From Microvelia longipes (taxonomy: Eukaryota; Arthropoda; Insecta; Hemiptera; Veliidae): a DNA stretch of 64,000 nucleotides. Positions 24,291 through 36,583 of the stretch are shown here, piece by piece; positions within the stretch are counted from its first letter, which is position 1, and the number at the start of each line of letters is the position of its first letter. The stretch spans positions 28,725,506 through 28,789,505 of the forward strand of contig JACMZG010001914.1 in NCBI GenBank assembly GCA_018340805.1, read 5' to 3'. Position numbers and translations under genes: made by a program. The notes beneath the pieces were generated by a model. That model saw only the letters and a list, made by a program, of their open reading frames with translations, made no database searches and was not told the DNA's origin.

Positions 24291-25021
24291 ATTTAATAAT
24301 TAGACCGGCAGTCATTTCCCATTTGAGAGAGGGGGATTTTAGGGGCTTTAGAGGGTCAAGGGTTAAAGATAAAGGTTCGTGCCCATCCACACTTATGATG
24401 AGCATGCCAAATACTATCTGATGCAAAATTCAAGGTACTTTAGCCGAAAGCTATTTTCCAAAAAAAAAATTCGCGGGGGAAATCTCTGATTATTATGATT
24501 TTTTTATTGAGTTAAATTTATTTATAAACTTGTGTGCTCTTATAATTTAACTTAATTAATTTTGTCAATTTATAATTCAACTCAAATTACATAATTATAT
24601 CAAAATTTAATTTATTTAAATTTATAAATTTACTAAAATTTTATCAACTATCAATCTAAGTTGATTTTACGAATAAATTCAAGTTGTAATTGTATCAAAC
24701 GTTTATTCAAATTGCGTTCAATCTGTTTTTTAAATCAATTGAATATTCTTCCAAAATTACAGTAATTGAGAAATTTGTGTTGAATGGAGGTGGAAAAGTT
24801 TTTAAATCTAAAAAATGATAAAGCATGAACTAGGTGGAGAGAAGTCTCTCTGCAGGACTCACTTTCTATTATTGATTACTTTAGGAGCTTCAACGGGACC
24901 AGCTGAGGGGACTTTTCCCTTCTTTTCCTCTTGTAGTTACATACTTTATAACTAAACGATTTTTATTTATAGTCTATTTTTGTTTCCCTGCCTGCTATAA
25001 TAAGAGAGAGGTGTTGGAATG

Positions 25022-25060
25022 ATAAAAATCGGATACGGGGTACCTCGGAACTTTTCTACT
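25022..25060 (-). repeat. 5S-like family, terminal fragment
   Basis: AATCGGATACGGGGTACCTC followed by GGAACTTTTC is the family 3' terminus in reverse. It is cut off before the tail module and continues into unrelated sequence. Confidence 0.5.
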
Positions 25061-25149
25061 TAGAGGCCTTTGGCCTCAAAGTAAATTTTTTTTCTGTCAT
25101 TACTGTGAGTTAACAACGTCACATCTACGTCCAAAGCAATAGGGTTCAG

Positions 25150-25370
25150 GACACTTATAAGTGTGAGTTTTGTACCAAGTTTTAGTTCGATACGAAAAAG
25201 CGTTCGAAAGTTATCGTGTCCCATAGAAACGTCTATGGGAACGAAATCTAACGTCTAATAATAAACGTAATAATAGTAATAATAAACGTCTAAACGAAAT
25301 CTCAAACATACACACACTAATATATGGTATTACCTCATAATCTCATTTTTTCGTTGAAAATTTGCTAAAT
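25150..25370 (+). repeat. dispersed repeat, second copy of the ATCGTGTCCCATAG family
   Basis: Shares TTTGTACCAAGTTTTAGTTC, TTATCGTGTCCCATAGAAAC, an ACATACACACAC stretch and GAAAATTTGCTAAAT with 3770-4075, in the same order. An internal AACGTAATAATAGTAATAAT run has expanded here. Confidence 0.45.
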
Positions 25371-25864
25371 CGCTCCAACATTTAAACATTATAATAACAT
25401 CTCTCATAATAAAATCAGTAATAATAAATAAAAAAAAAAAATAATAATGAAAATAACAAAATAAAGCAACTTCGATTTCTTCTTACTTTTCACATATCAC
25501 AACAATAACTTAATATGTCTTACTGTACTCTTCTTTTTTTTCTTGAATAGTTAGTTAGTCTATTTTATTTAATTTATTTAAGATAAAAAATATTAATAAT
25601 TATAATAGGTATATTAAATAGATAATATTTATTAAATTTAAATAGAAAATATAAAAAATTAATATAACAATAACAAGGCAACTTCGACTCAGTGCCGCGC
25701 ACAAGCATTTGCTCATGCGGCTATACATATACATGTTTTGTTTTTGTATTTAGCATGTTAAAATTATTTTTTTCTAAAAAAATGTTTTTTTTTGTAAGCT
25801 TTGTATGCTTTAATTTTTTTTTATGTATGTATAAATAAATAAATAAATAAATAAATTTATACTC

Positions 25865-26290
25865 CAACACGTGTTCGGACTCGCTTTTCTCATCCTCAGA
25901 CAATAAATGAATTTGTTTTATTTCCAGCGGTCACCCATTCGGTTATGACATTGCTCGATGCTGCTTAACTTTTATGATCCAACAAAACTCGTAGATATAC
26001 TTGAATTTTCCTAATTTATGCTTAGTCATTATCGCCGGTTAATGAGTAAATTAAAAAATCTGGATAACATAATTAAACCAAAACTGAAGATTGATTTTTT
26101 ACTAAGTTTCAGCGCTGTAGCGTAAATACGCCGGGAGCTACGATGACAAGAATGACTTACTCATACACAAAGACAGACAACTTAGTGAAAACCACTCAGG
26201 GGTTCTTTAAAAGACCTCAAGAGATATAATTCAGGTGAAATCGTGGTTTTTGATTTTTTTTATCGATCTACGGTATAAATTCGAAAATAA
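25865..26290 (-). mobile_element. 5S-like family copy
   Basis: Minus-strand copy with a diverged tail module (25877-25897), a 5S-like block with a small internal change (25925-25980), and the 5' portion through TAGCTCCCGGCG-, ACAACTTAGTGAAAACCAC- and TCGATCTACGGTATAAA-type motifs. It stops near 26290 without the final ACTTTTCCTC. Confidence 0.55.
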
Positions 26291-26429
26291 ATTGGAAAAG
26301 CAAGAATATGACATCAGCATTTGTCATGCAATGTTCACGTTTCAGTACCTTTAGAAGAAAAAAAATCCGACAAAGAAACAAGTGTCTGTTTGTATGTGAA
26401 ATTTTCTTGTAAATACTGCTTAACCACGT

Positions 26430-26790
26430 ATAGGATAATAACTTACTTAATATTTACTAAGTATTTCCTTTCTAATTATTAACTTACTTACTAAGTATTA
26501 TATTACTTAGTATTATAAAGTAATATTAGTATTACTAAGTATTATATATCTTAGTATTATAAAGTAATATTAGTATTACTAAGTATTATATTACTTAGTA
26601 TTATAAAGTAATATTAGTATTACTAAGTATTATATATCTTAGTATTATAAGTAATATTAGTATTACTAAGTATTATATATCTTAGTATTATAAAGTAATA
26701 TTAGTATTACTAAGTTTATATACTTAGTATATAAAGTAATATTAGTATTAGTATTACTAAGTATTATATTACTTACTAAGTATTAACATC
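26430..26790. repeat. 44-bp palindrome-rich tandem repeat
   Basis: About six to seven units built from TACTAAGTATTATAT, CTTAGTATTATAAAGTAATA and TTAGTAT. Each unit is itself roughly inverted-symmetric (ACTAAGTA against TACTTAGT), so single strands could fold into many small hairpins. One unit is shortened by deletions at about 26715. Confidence 0.75.
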
Positions 26791-27824
26791 CTAAGTATTT
26801 GTTGTGAGAGCGATTATGTTTAGTTTTCCTTCCATTAACCGTTGGTACAGTGGCCATGTAATTTATCTGCTCTAAAATTCCGTTTTAGGTGTTTTATTAT
26901 CCTTAAAAACATACAATTATTTAAAAAATGTTTTGATTAAATCCATTCAATGGTAAAATTTAGATCTTAAGAATAAAACGTTGAGAATTTTTAAATATTA
27001 AATTCTTTATGAATTTAATTGATACCATGATAAAAGTACGGCGTCAATCATTGAAGTACAAATTCATGACCTTTCCTGCTCGGACTTAAGCTATCCTTGT
27101 CCGTTTAATAGTGAATTATTGTATTTTCCTTTGCTGCTTCCGCAGTGTTTAATATACGTTTCTTAAATAATGAGTTGTTTGTTTTAACGTTTATTAAAAA
27201 TGGCAATCTTTTTTTAGCAAAGTAAGTTTATAATAATAATTTTACTCTAGAAATAGCATGCATAATTTTTTCTTAATAAAAATGATCAAAGGGCATGCCA
27301 TGATAAAAAGGAGGAGAAATCCAATATTTACTTTATTAAGAAAAGATAAAGGGATATGGATAAGAGGGGCTTTTAGATGGATAAGAGGGGCTTTTAGATG
27401 AGAGGTTGAAGAGATGATAATCTTAGGTAAGAAATCTACAAAGATAACTTGACGATCTGAAAACATCAAATTTTTTAAACGAAAACTGTTTATAAGATTA
27501 ATCTGACGCTCAATTTGTTTCTGTTATGAATGATTCTCAGTTATGACCAGGTATTTCGGACTTAAATAGGGAAGAGTGGTAAAAATACGTAAGACTAACA
27601 CTAGCGCTGAGTGTCCACTCTAGTGGCTAAAAATGAACTATTTATGTTAAAACACTTTTGTACTTTACTGGCTTCTTTGCATCTAAAGATAAAAAAGTAT
27701 TTTAGCAATTTTGTAGTTCAAATACTGAGCAATTAATATTATTTATTATTGCTGTATTTTTAACAATAATTGTCAAAACATAATTAGAGCTTGGTTAAAT
27801 AACTAACGTTTATAATTAATTTTT

Positions 27825-28471
27825 ACTTTTCCTCATTTACACCGTAGGTATGTAGGAAAAGTACTGTGTTTGCAAAAAAATCCGAAACCAGGAATATCCG
27901 TTTCAGGTGTTTTCCTGGGTGGTTTTCACAAAGTTGTTTGTCTGTATGTGTGTTTATGTGTGTGTGTGTTATCATCGTAGCTCCTAGTGTATTCATGCTA
28001 TTGAGATAAAACTACGTACAAAAATCAATCTACTGCTTTAGTTGTGCCATTCGAAAAATAGTGTTTCATGAAGTCATTAACCAGCAATAATGACCCAGTA
28101 AAAATTCCAAAAAAAATAATAAAACGCGGAAAAACTATGCGATCAGATCGAGATTTGTCACACTTATAGCTATGTATAAGACTAACATATGTGCCAAGTT
28201 TCATCTCACTATCAGAATTACCTCAGTTTTTATCAAATGCCTTGTGTAAGTTTTTTAAAAAAATGTAAAAAATCAGAAAATGATTCAATTGAGTGTTAAT
28301 TAGTAACAAGTGTATACGTTTACTTAATAAATAAGTACTCTATAAGTTTCTTTTCAGTACTACAATCATGGTTTTTGTTGAATCAGAAAAATTAAGGAGC
28401 ATTGAGCGTGGTCAGTGTTGTAGTGCAGTTGGTGACCGCTGAGAACGGAATGGTACCCCGTACCCGATTTT
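27825..28471 (+). mobile_element. 5S-like family copy lacking the tail module
   Basis: Starts ACTTTTCCTCATTTACACCG and keeps the GTGGTTTTCACAAAGTTGT, (TG)n, TATCATCGTAGCTCC and ACAAAAATCAATCT blocks. The 5S-like block is at about 28383-28447 (AAATTAAGGAGCATTGAGCG, TGGTCAGTG, TGACCGCTGAGAA). It ends GGTACCCCGTACCCGATTTT but has no GGACGAGCGAAGCGAGTCC module, so the tail can be lost or is optional. Confidence 0.65.
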
Positions 28472-28479
28472 ATTTGTTA

Positions 28480-30700
28480 TGTTATTATGCCTTCCTCTTA
28501 AAAAAAAAATTAAACCCCCTTCAATGTGGAACTAATCAATATTTTAAGATAAAAATATTAGCGATATATTTTTTCTTAATAATTAAAAAAGAGATGTATA
28601 AATACGGATTTTATTTCTAGCTATAGAAACTTATAGTAAAGCCACTGCGGACTACATGCAAAACGCCTGCACCAGGACTCAAAAGGTTGAGTTAGCAAAA
28701 AGGGCCCAACAAAAAGGGAGTTAGTGAAAAGAGCCAAACAACCCGGCCATCTTATAGGGTGATCTTACTTCTCCCTAATTATTATCACTATCTAATAATA
28801 CGGAGTCAGCAGTTAGGACAGTGTTCGGACTCCATCTCCCTCCGTGGATCCGATTTCATTTTATCGTATGATTATCCTTTAGTTTCTTTTAGTATCAGAT
28901 AGATTGTGCCACATGGTCTAAGCAAAACAATGCTTATTCTGTGATAAGTTGACATTGCTCAACAACTCGAGCTATATCTTATGGACTGCAGTGGTGCTGA
29001 TTGGCAGCAGTCTATCTGAGTTAAATCATATCTTCGATTACAAGCAGATCTATCCGAGAGAAGGTTCTTGTTTCATCCACCTACTCCTTATTATTACAAC
29101 CCTTCAATGATTATCATATCAACCTTTATGGTTAAAGTTGAATTATTAAAGTCATAGAAGTTTCGTAAAAATCTTACGCCTCCCACCTCTTGACGCACTA
29201 AGCTGCCTAAATAACCTTTTTTTTAAATTTTTTTAAATTTATTAGGCACAATAAAAATACCCGGAATCATGGATTGTCGTTTGAACAGTCAATACTCTAA
29301 AAGGGCAAAAGAATCTAAAACGGTTAAAGAATAATATCTTTTAATTACACTATCCTTCAATTGGTTATGAGAAAATTAAAAAATTGTGTTCATTTAGCCG
29401 ATTTCTATAAATTGGTTTCTGAAGGAAAAAGCTAATTCTACGGTTTAAGATCAAAAGACGAACGAAAAATAATGAATGGTCTGATCACTTCAAGTATATC
29501 AGCTGATTAGACTGTTGCAGTTGAGGTTATTAATCTCTTACATTTCTGTTATATATGTATATACATATTTTGGCTTTTAGATATAAAATAATTTATCAAT
29601 TGGTTTATTATTTTGCAGCTTTTATGTTTTATTCTAGATATGCGTTAGTACTTTTATTATACTTGTGTTATAGATGTATGTTTTATGAGTATATACAGAT
29701 ACTAGGTCTGTATTATAGTACTAAACAGTGGCGGATACGCCAAGGCGCCAGGTGCTATTACACTTTTGTGAAGGTACCTTGACTGGCTTCTCTTAACAAC
29801 CTTTCCTAGAAACTAAAAACAGATGACTGAAACATCCATTCATGATTTTTCATTCATTAACGAGAAAACAATCGTATTCTTTATATTCTTGGATTTGGGT
29901 TCAACTGACGAACGTTGGGTTTAACAAAGAGTGACGTGTTTCATGGGAATTTACGAATAGGTCAGCTGGTGTTAAACCGTTTTATTTTCCGTTGTCATAT
30001 AGAAATTTACTTTAAGTACGCTCAGAAACAATTACTGGTTGTATCCGAACGAATTCCCTATTCAAATGACAGCGAATTTCCGAGGTTCAAGTCTCTATTT
30101 TCGAAAATCAGACTCTATGAAGCTATGCATCGCCAAAACATGTATAACAAATACTGTTATATCCGGGCATTAAACCTTAGCGTACCTAGAATTGCTGTTT
30201 AGCACATAGTAGTGCTTGCTACCTTAAAATGATCGTTATCCTATAGCCTGCTGAAGTCAAATCAAACCTATAATATCTATACCTATACTAATATTATGTA
30301 CTTTATGTGCATATTATGTATTATATGATTACAAACAACTAACTGTAGTAAGTAATACTTTTAAATAATAAATTATTTATAACATTGAGTGTGAATTTTG
30401 ACAGGACCACGTCCTGTTAACTGGCTTTTGACTTAATGCCGCTTGTTGAGTGATTAGAATTTATTATTTATTTAATTAAGAATTCCATCTGAGTGCTGAT
30501 AGAACCAACTTACTTTGTTGGAATATCAATTTTTGGCGAAAATGACAATAATAATAATTGTTATAACAATATCAATAATGATTCCATAAGGTATTTGAAT
30601 TTACAGGTACTTAGAATAACGGAGATGAAATATTTCCATAAGTCCTTGTCTCATAATTAAGGTCTAGTTCATGAAGGTTTAAATAATGATTAGGTTCTGC
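28480..30700. other. no recognisable gene
   Basis: Slightly less AT-rich than the neighbouring DNA. The longest frame (29915-30202, 95 codons) has no motif I recognise, and no flanking splice pattern or neighbouring exon supports it. No tandem repeat or element end was recognised. Confidence 0.4.
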
Positions 30701-30714
30701 CACTAATAAATTAT

Positions 30715-31105
30715 CATCCATGTTGACGCTGTAAACATCGTACGACCTAAAATTTGTATTTGGTTAATATGATTTCGACGTTTTGCTACAACATTAGATG
30801 CATCATCGTCTATTTTGACCCTCGAACATCGAAGTACTTATACCTTCATATTGTTTGATAATGATTTCTACGTTTTCCTGCAGCGACAGATTCATCATCG
30901 TCCACCTGGACACTGTAAACATCGAACATCTAAACCTTCATTTTATGGTTGATAATAATTTCGAAGTTATTTTGCTACGTCGAATTATTCATATTCTACC
31001 TTGAAGCCAGCATGATCGACAAATGTTAACCACTTTGAAGATGGTTGATTATAATATCGAAGTTATGCCCTAAGCCTGGATTCGTAGTTATTATCTACCT
31101 TGTCA
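30715..31105. repeat. degenerate ~92-96-bp tandem repeat
   Basis: About four diverged units with landmarks ATGATTTCGACGTTTTGCTA, CATCATCGTC, CACTGTAAACATCGAACATC and TAAACCTTCAT. The phase marker (GATTTCGACG, GATTTCTACG, AATTTCGAAG, AATATCGAAG) recurs at 30771, 30863, 30957 and 31053. It is an old array with point changes rather than large indels. Confidence 0.6.
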
Positions 31106-32413
31106 AAAAAACCTTAAAGCTTTAAGTTAGGTTAGACTAAATAGAAGAGTTTTACTTCTTATCTCAAAACAAAAGAGGAAACCATTTCCTATTAAAATTA
31201 ATATGCATCTGCTTTTATTGATCTTTAAAGTAGAAAAAAAATGTGTCTGTATGGGTTTAGGTATGAATATATCGATGGGTAGACGGATAAAAGAATGTTT
31301 ACTTTTCAAAGAAAAATTTGGTACTAGTTTGAACCCATAATGACTCAACCATATCTATGATCAGTACAAGTCTCATCATTACAAAATACAAAAGCAGTTG
31401 TACCTTTTTTTCGAGTAATAATGGAAATATAAAATAACAAAGCTTAGTGCCACATTTTCCAGCTTGATATTTTTTTAAACCTATGTTAATATAGTTAAAA
31501 TTATTAAGAAATATGAGGGGTTTTATTTTATGAAAATATAAAATAAATGTTGATCCTGTTTTTCCTTTCAGTTAAACTTAGGTTTTATTCTGCTCGGGAG
31601 AAATTTCATCCTCGGTTAGTTTACACAGTAGGTTAGAGTTGTGTGACTAACTCAGGGTAGCAGGGGAAGAAGAAAAAGAAGAACGGTTACACGAGGAGAA
31701 CCAACAAGAAGAACAAAATTGTGTGTTTGAACCAGTGTGAAATTTTTTGTGTCGTCAAGACCGCTCAAGGAAACAAGTATGTGTTTGCCGTGCGTGGAAA
31801 ATACAAAAAAAACTTTATGCTCCTCTTCTTGGGTTTCATCAAATATACATTTTTATACAAGGATATAATTTATTAATTCGACGTACAGCGGTGTACAAAA
31901 TGAATAAATTTTTATTAAATGGTACTAAATCTTTGGTTTATATCCTTTTTTTGAAACTATTTCATTAGTAAAAACCTAATATCGTTCAACATATGTATAT
32001 AGGAGAAAAACATATATAAACAAAACATAGTTTTTCTAGAAAAAATCTTCAAGGAAAAATAAATCAAAAAAGCCTCCAACATTCATCTCCCTTGAATTTC
32101 TGACAACCCTAGTGAACTCCGAGGGGACAACATCCCCCTTCTCCCGCCATCTTTACTTTCTTACTAATATATCTTAATGTATTACATATAAGAAGAAAAA
32201 TTGTATTTCTCTTATAATGCTCAGAGCAATGTATTTCTTTTTCTATATACATGAAATAAAGGATAACTTTTGGAGAGTAAAAAATATTACTACTATCTAA
32301 AATATAAATAATAGAGGAAAAGATAAAAACACGAAAACTTTATACAGTATGAGAATTAAATTTAGTTTGTAACTTGCTTAAAACAATTGGATAGAATTTA
32401 TGAATAATCGCTT

Positions 32414-32474
32414 GATTATTTGTATTATATTATATTTGTATTATATTATATTTGTATTATATTGTATTATATGA
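32414..32474. repeat. short TATTTGTATTATATTA tandem repeat
   Basis: Three to four copies of a 16-17-bp A/T unit. Confidence 0.7.
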
Positions 32475-32549
32475 ATGTTTTTATTTTTTAGACTACGGTT
32501 TGTCATTTATGGCCTATCCCCCCAATTTCCTTCTCCTTTTCTTCCACAA

Positions 32550-33130
32550 AAGAGAAATCGTTTAAGATCGCACTAAGGTTCGACTTTCAAAACCTATTTA
32601 TATCAATCTTCCAGTGTCCATTTCCTTATGTATATATGGTATACATAAGGTATATACAAATACAGTGTATTTGCTTATGTATATATGGATCAATAGATGG
32701 AACATTCATGTTCGAAACATATTTATGTAATTATTGTTGTCCCTATATCCTGTTTTATTTTCTTCAATACAGGCTGAGTGCTGACTTTTAAGAATCGGTA
32801 GACTTTAAGACTCCCTAGTATAAATTTTCTCATATTATTATTCTTTTGCCAATTTCCTGTTTCTTCCTTCACTACAGGATGAGTGCTGACCTTCAAGGAT
32901 CAATTAACTGTCTGAGTGTACAAGCGGTCAAAACCTATTCATATCATACTTATATTTCTAATCCCATCTTCCTTTCTTCTCCATGAACTGAATGCTGACC
33001 GTATCGGATAAATAAACCGAGCGTTTGTCATTCAAAACATATTTATAACATTCTTATTTTGCTGACATCCTCTTTCATTTTGCTGACATTACTTTCTCTC
33101 CTTAGAGGTAGAGAGCTGTTAAAGTAGCTT
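32550..33130. repeat. degenerate ~107-bp tandem repeat
   Basis: Diverged units marked by TTCAAAACCTATTTATATCA, CTATATCCTGTTT(T/C), CTTCA(A/C)TACAGG and TGAGTGCTGAC. The last marker recurs at about 32773, 32878 and 32986. A related piece extends to about 33130. No coding frame runs through it. Confidence 0.5.
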
Positions 33131-33939
33131 TTGTCAGTTTAAACCGATTTCTTATCTGTCTTTAAGTTTGAAACCAATTCTATTTTCCCCTTACCTTGTA
33201 CTTTATGAACTTATTTACAAAATCTAACTATGCCTTAGTTGGTTCAGTCTTTAGAGACAAATATGGCGTGTTCTTAGAAAATTCTGACTTGAAATTTGCT
33301 TCAACTAATGAGAAAGTAGCTTTTCATACATGTATGAAAAGATGACATGTATTCGTAGATTTTTCCACCGTTTTCATCATCATTACAGATCCATCAGTGC
33401 AGTTGCGATGGAGTTACTCCACAAACATGAGAACATGTTATTATTTACTAATCCACTTTTAGATGCAGAGAGAAGCTTATTAATATCAAATCTTGTCACA
33501 AGAGGAGGATCATGGAGCCCAACAAATTTTCAAATGTTTTAACATGTTTTCTAAATTTATTAATTCTTTAGATTTTGATAATCTAAGTTTATAGAGTACA
33601 TCGTTGCAAAATATACTTCTTTTACATTTCTATTTTATTACAATAATATTTAGAGTATTCTTTTTATATTTCTATCTTATTATTATAATATTTATGCTAT
33701 GTATATCTTCAATATATTTTTATAATAATTTACTTCCTTTACCTTATTATTTATATTTATTTTATTTATTATATTTTAATTTTATTTCACGTATTGCTGT
33801 ACCATGTTAAACCATTTAAGTCGAAATTATTAACATTCTTTCACTGTAATGGGTACATATATTCCGTTTTCAATTATACAATATAGTATTTTAAGTTATT
33901 TATAGCTCTTACGTTATTAATAGCAGATAACATATCTCA

Positions 33940-34078
33940 TTACATCGGATTCGTTTCGCTCATCCTCCCAGCTTCAGACTCGTTTCGCTCGTCTTCAAAT
34001 AGTAAATACGTTCATTTATCTAGGGACTAAACACGCTCGATGCTGCTTTACTTTTATGATACAAAAGATTCAGAATTA
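33940..34078 (-). mobile_element. 5S-like family fragment
   Basis: Minus-strand fragment with two diverged copies of the tail hairpin module (33946-33966 and 33969-33988) and a 5S-like block at about 34025-34070 from which part of the C-box region has been deleted. Confidence 0.5.
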
Positions 34079-34129
34079 TTTTCTAGTTGTAAACTTATAT
34101 TAAGTAAAAAAAAACGATAAACATTTTTC

Positions 34130-34690
34130 GACCCTTCCAGGATGTGAACCCAGGTACCCTGAGTTTGAGTGGTCGTATTGACTCCGGACCACTGGCATTC
34201 AACTCAGAGGCCCGAAAAACATTGAAAACGACACCCTACTCGAAATTTAATTTTCAACAACCGTAATTTTGGTTTTCTATAATTTTTGTGGTTTTTTCGA
34301 CTTTTTGGTAACTTTAAGTGGTCGTATCGACTTCGGACCGGTTTCATTCGACTCAGCGCCCCAAATTACATAGAAAACGACACCCTACTCAAAATTTATT
34401 TTTTATTGACCAAAATTTTGGTTTTCGGTAATTTACAATGGTTTTTTTGATTTTTAGGTCACTTAGAGTGGTCGTATCGACTTCGGACCGGTTTCATTCG
34501 ATTCAGCGTCTCAAAAAACATAAATATTGACCTTTTTCGCGGCAAAAAATATTAACCCTGAATTTTGCCGATTTTTTGAAAAATTCGCTGACTCAGCAAA
34601 CCGGGTTAATGACGTCACAAAAACCTGGTTTTCAATAGGGTTCGTGTCCTCCCCAAGGTTGATTTTTGTACCAAGTTTGGTTAAAAAATA
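34130..34690 (+). repeat. dispersed repeat with internal ~150-bp units
   Basis: AGTGGTCGTATTGAC / AGTGGTCGTATCGAC recurs at 34168, 34317 and 34467, each followed by a GGACC block, a TTCA(A/T)TCGA block, CAGCG and, in the first two units, AACGACACCCTACTC. The right part (CTGACTCAGCAAACC, AAAACCTGGTTTTCAATAGG, GTGTCCTCCCCAAGG) is found inverted at 63715-64000. The outer left piece (GATGTGAACCCAGG) resembles a tRNA T-arm in reverse. Weaker relatives lie near 39596-39700 and 59895-59960. Confidence 0.6.
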
Positions 34691-34806
34691 TTAATCCGTG
34701 TAAAAAAAATAAATACATAAAATATAAAGAAATTAATTAATTAAAAAAAAAATGAATAAATAGAAATATTACCGTTGAGGCGAGATAAGTGTTAAAAAAG
34801 GTAGTT

Positions 34807-35598
34807 TTAAATATAAAACAGAATCAAGATGGTTTGAGTAGGCTTGTAACAAGACACATACTGGTGGATGCAGGTGAGGCGCCCGTAGTAGCGCATTGAT
34901 AAGCGGCGTTCGCTCCCTCTTTCGTTCAAATTAAGATCACCAACAGTGTCCTGACTTCTAAATATTTCTAAGTTCTCCAAAAAGTTCAACTTGCGACCTT
35001 TATCACCGTAATGAACTATGCAAGCTTTATGCGGCGCGTTCACGTGGTTTTCAGAGATAAGGTGTACGTAGAATTTGCTGGAAGTTCGCTTAAGGTGCTC
35101 AGAAAGTCTTGTGCTTAGTTTCCTTCCGGTCTGGCCTAAGTACTCAGCTTGGCACTCCCCACATTGGACTTTATACACTCCGCTGCGCGATTCTAAAGGG
35201 ATCGGGTCCTTAACATTACTAAGGTAGGTTTTAAGAGTCTTACGGTTGCTGAAGCTAACATTTAAGTTACTACTCTTTAAAACACTACCTAAACGTTGCG
35301 ATAAAGTACCAACGTAAGGAATGGAGCACCATTGCTTGATATTTTCAGGTTCTATCGCGTCCTGGCCATACTGACTATTCATAGCTCTAAGCACAAGCGC
35401 GGCCTCTTTCTTCCTTATTATTTTATTTACTATTTCCACCTGATATCCATTGACCCGGGCTATATCGCAAATGGTGTTGTATTCTTTTAAGTAAGCTTCA
35501 CGATCCAAAGGGAGGGTAAGTAAACGATGAATGAATGAGTTAAAAGCCGCCATTTTGTGGCACCACGGGTGATAAGAATCGGCCGGAATCACGTTCAT
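34807..35598 (-). CDS. Penelope-like element C-terminal fragment with GIY-YIG endonuclease domain
   Basis: A 263-codon open frame corresponding to the end of a Penelope-like retrotransposon polyprotein, which normally has a reverse transcriptase followed by a GIY-YIG nuclease that nicks the target DNA. Residues 1-130 match the linker region (FIHRLLTLPLD, IPYVGTLSQRLG). The nuclease follows: GVY at 140-142, a CGEC pair (C146, C149), YLGQTGR at 153-159, RLSEH at 164-168 and a glutamate in FLENLEIF (E208). The nuclease motifs look intact. The reverse transcriptase is missing: upstream of the ATG the sequence leaves the family at once and becomes an inverted terminal repeat. The ATG is therefore probably an internal methionine. 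No matching 3' terminus was found downstream. It is a truncated, likely dead copy, although the frame is uninterrupted. Confidence 0.85.
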   Translation of the reverse strand: MNVIPADSYHPWCHKMAAFNSFIHRLLTLPLDREAYLKEYNTICDIARVNGYQVEIVNKIIRKKEAALVLRAMNSQYGQDAIEPENIKQWCSIPYVGTLSQRLGSVLKSSNLNVSFSNRKTLKTYLSNVKDPIPLESRSGVYKVQCGECQAEYLGQTGRKLSTRLSEHLKRTSSKFYVHLISENHVNAPHKACIVHYGDKGRKLNFLENLEIFRSQDTVGDLNLNERGSERRLSMRYYGRLTCIHQYVSCYKPTQTILILFYI

Positions 35599-35604
35599 TT
35601 CACG

Positions 35605-35735
35605 GAATCACGGAATTTTTTGTCTTATTTGTTTAATAGGCACTGATGATGACCTCTTGTTAGGTCGAAAGCGCTCTGCTTTACTTTTAATAAAATCTTT
35701 AACTGTGGAGAGACTTTTTATTCTTTCGTTCTATT
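35605..35735 (+). mobile_element. inverted Penelope terminal repeat next to the coding fragment
   Basis: Contains GGCACTGATGATGACC, AGGTCGAAAGCGCTC, TTTAATAAAATC and TGTGGAGAGAC, the same order as both arms of element A. It lies in opposite orientation to the nuclease frame and begins a few bases upstream of that frame's first codon. Penelope-like elements are known for such inverted terminal repeats at truncated 5' ends. Confidence 0.65.
35643..35670 (+). ncRNA. hammerhead-ribozyme-like core in Penelope terminus
   Basis: CTGATGA (35643-35649), T, GACCT, loop CTTGTT, AGGTC, GAAA (35667-35670). Helix II is five perfect Watson-Crick pairs, the best in the window. The core strands are canonical and the extra T before helix II is again present. 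Helices I and III and the cleavage site could not be fixed by eye. Confidence 0.65.
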
Positions 35736-36583
35736 ACTTTATATTATTGTATTTGAAATTTAAATTTTTAATGACTCAATTATTTCTTTAAATTTCAGGT
35801 TGGTGAAACTTTTTCGTCTTAAATATTGCGTAAGTTTATTTTTATTGTAAAAATAATTTCTTAATAAAATTTGCCTCTTGTTCACATAATGGAATAATAT
35901 AATCATAATAAAACTACTACTGAAGAAGGCATAATTTACATCCGGAAGCTTAATTTGTGTTATTCATGTGACTAATAACTCATAAACCTATTTGAGACAT
36001 ACATTTTATCCAGCATCATGACCGTCATCGCATACGTTTTGTGGCTTCGAACCTCAAATAAAACTATTTTTTTCACCTAACATTTTTATCTGACCTGAAA
36101 CAAATTTTGAGCGTATACAATATTTGTTTTTCTGAGGTAGGGAGTATGTTCACCTTATTCCCTGTTTTACATAACGTGAAATACAAAATTTGTATCCACT
36201 GTAAAAAAATGGAACCCCTAAAAAAATCTAGGGGGGTGGGTCCCCCAAAAATTGCTATTATTATTGGCTCCTAAATTAATAGTTCCCGAAGTTAAATAAA
36301 TTATTAACTAATGTTGGCAAAAAATACCTACTAACTTAACGTTACCCAGCCTAGGCTGGAAATTCTATTTCCTAGTCAAGGAAGTTTTAAGGCGATTCAA
36401 TATATTTATGCCTACCTATAATTCCTAGGCTGATAAACTTGCGGTCATTCATGACTAACCTGATTTTATTGATTAATTTGGGAAATAATGTTAATGTCTT
36501 ATAATTAGTTCAGTAATGCTTTATCACTGGACTGAGATAAAATAACGATCAGATAAAAAAATCTGTATATTACATTAGTTATT

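Noticed and set aside
29915..30202. 95-codon frame with mixed composition
   Set aside because: No recognisable family, no neighbouring exons, and frames of this length occur by chance in this window.
33330..33542. 70-codon frame starting MYEKMTCIRRFF
   Set aside because: No recognised domain. The region is next to degenerate tandem repeats and lacks exon signals that I could defend.
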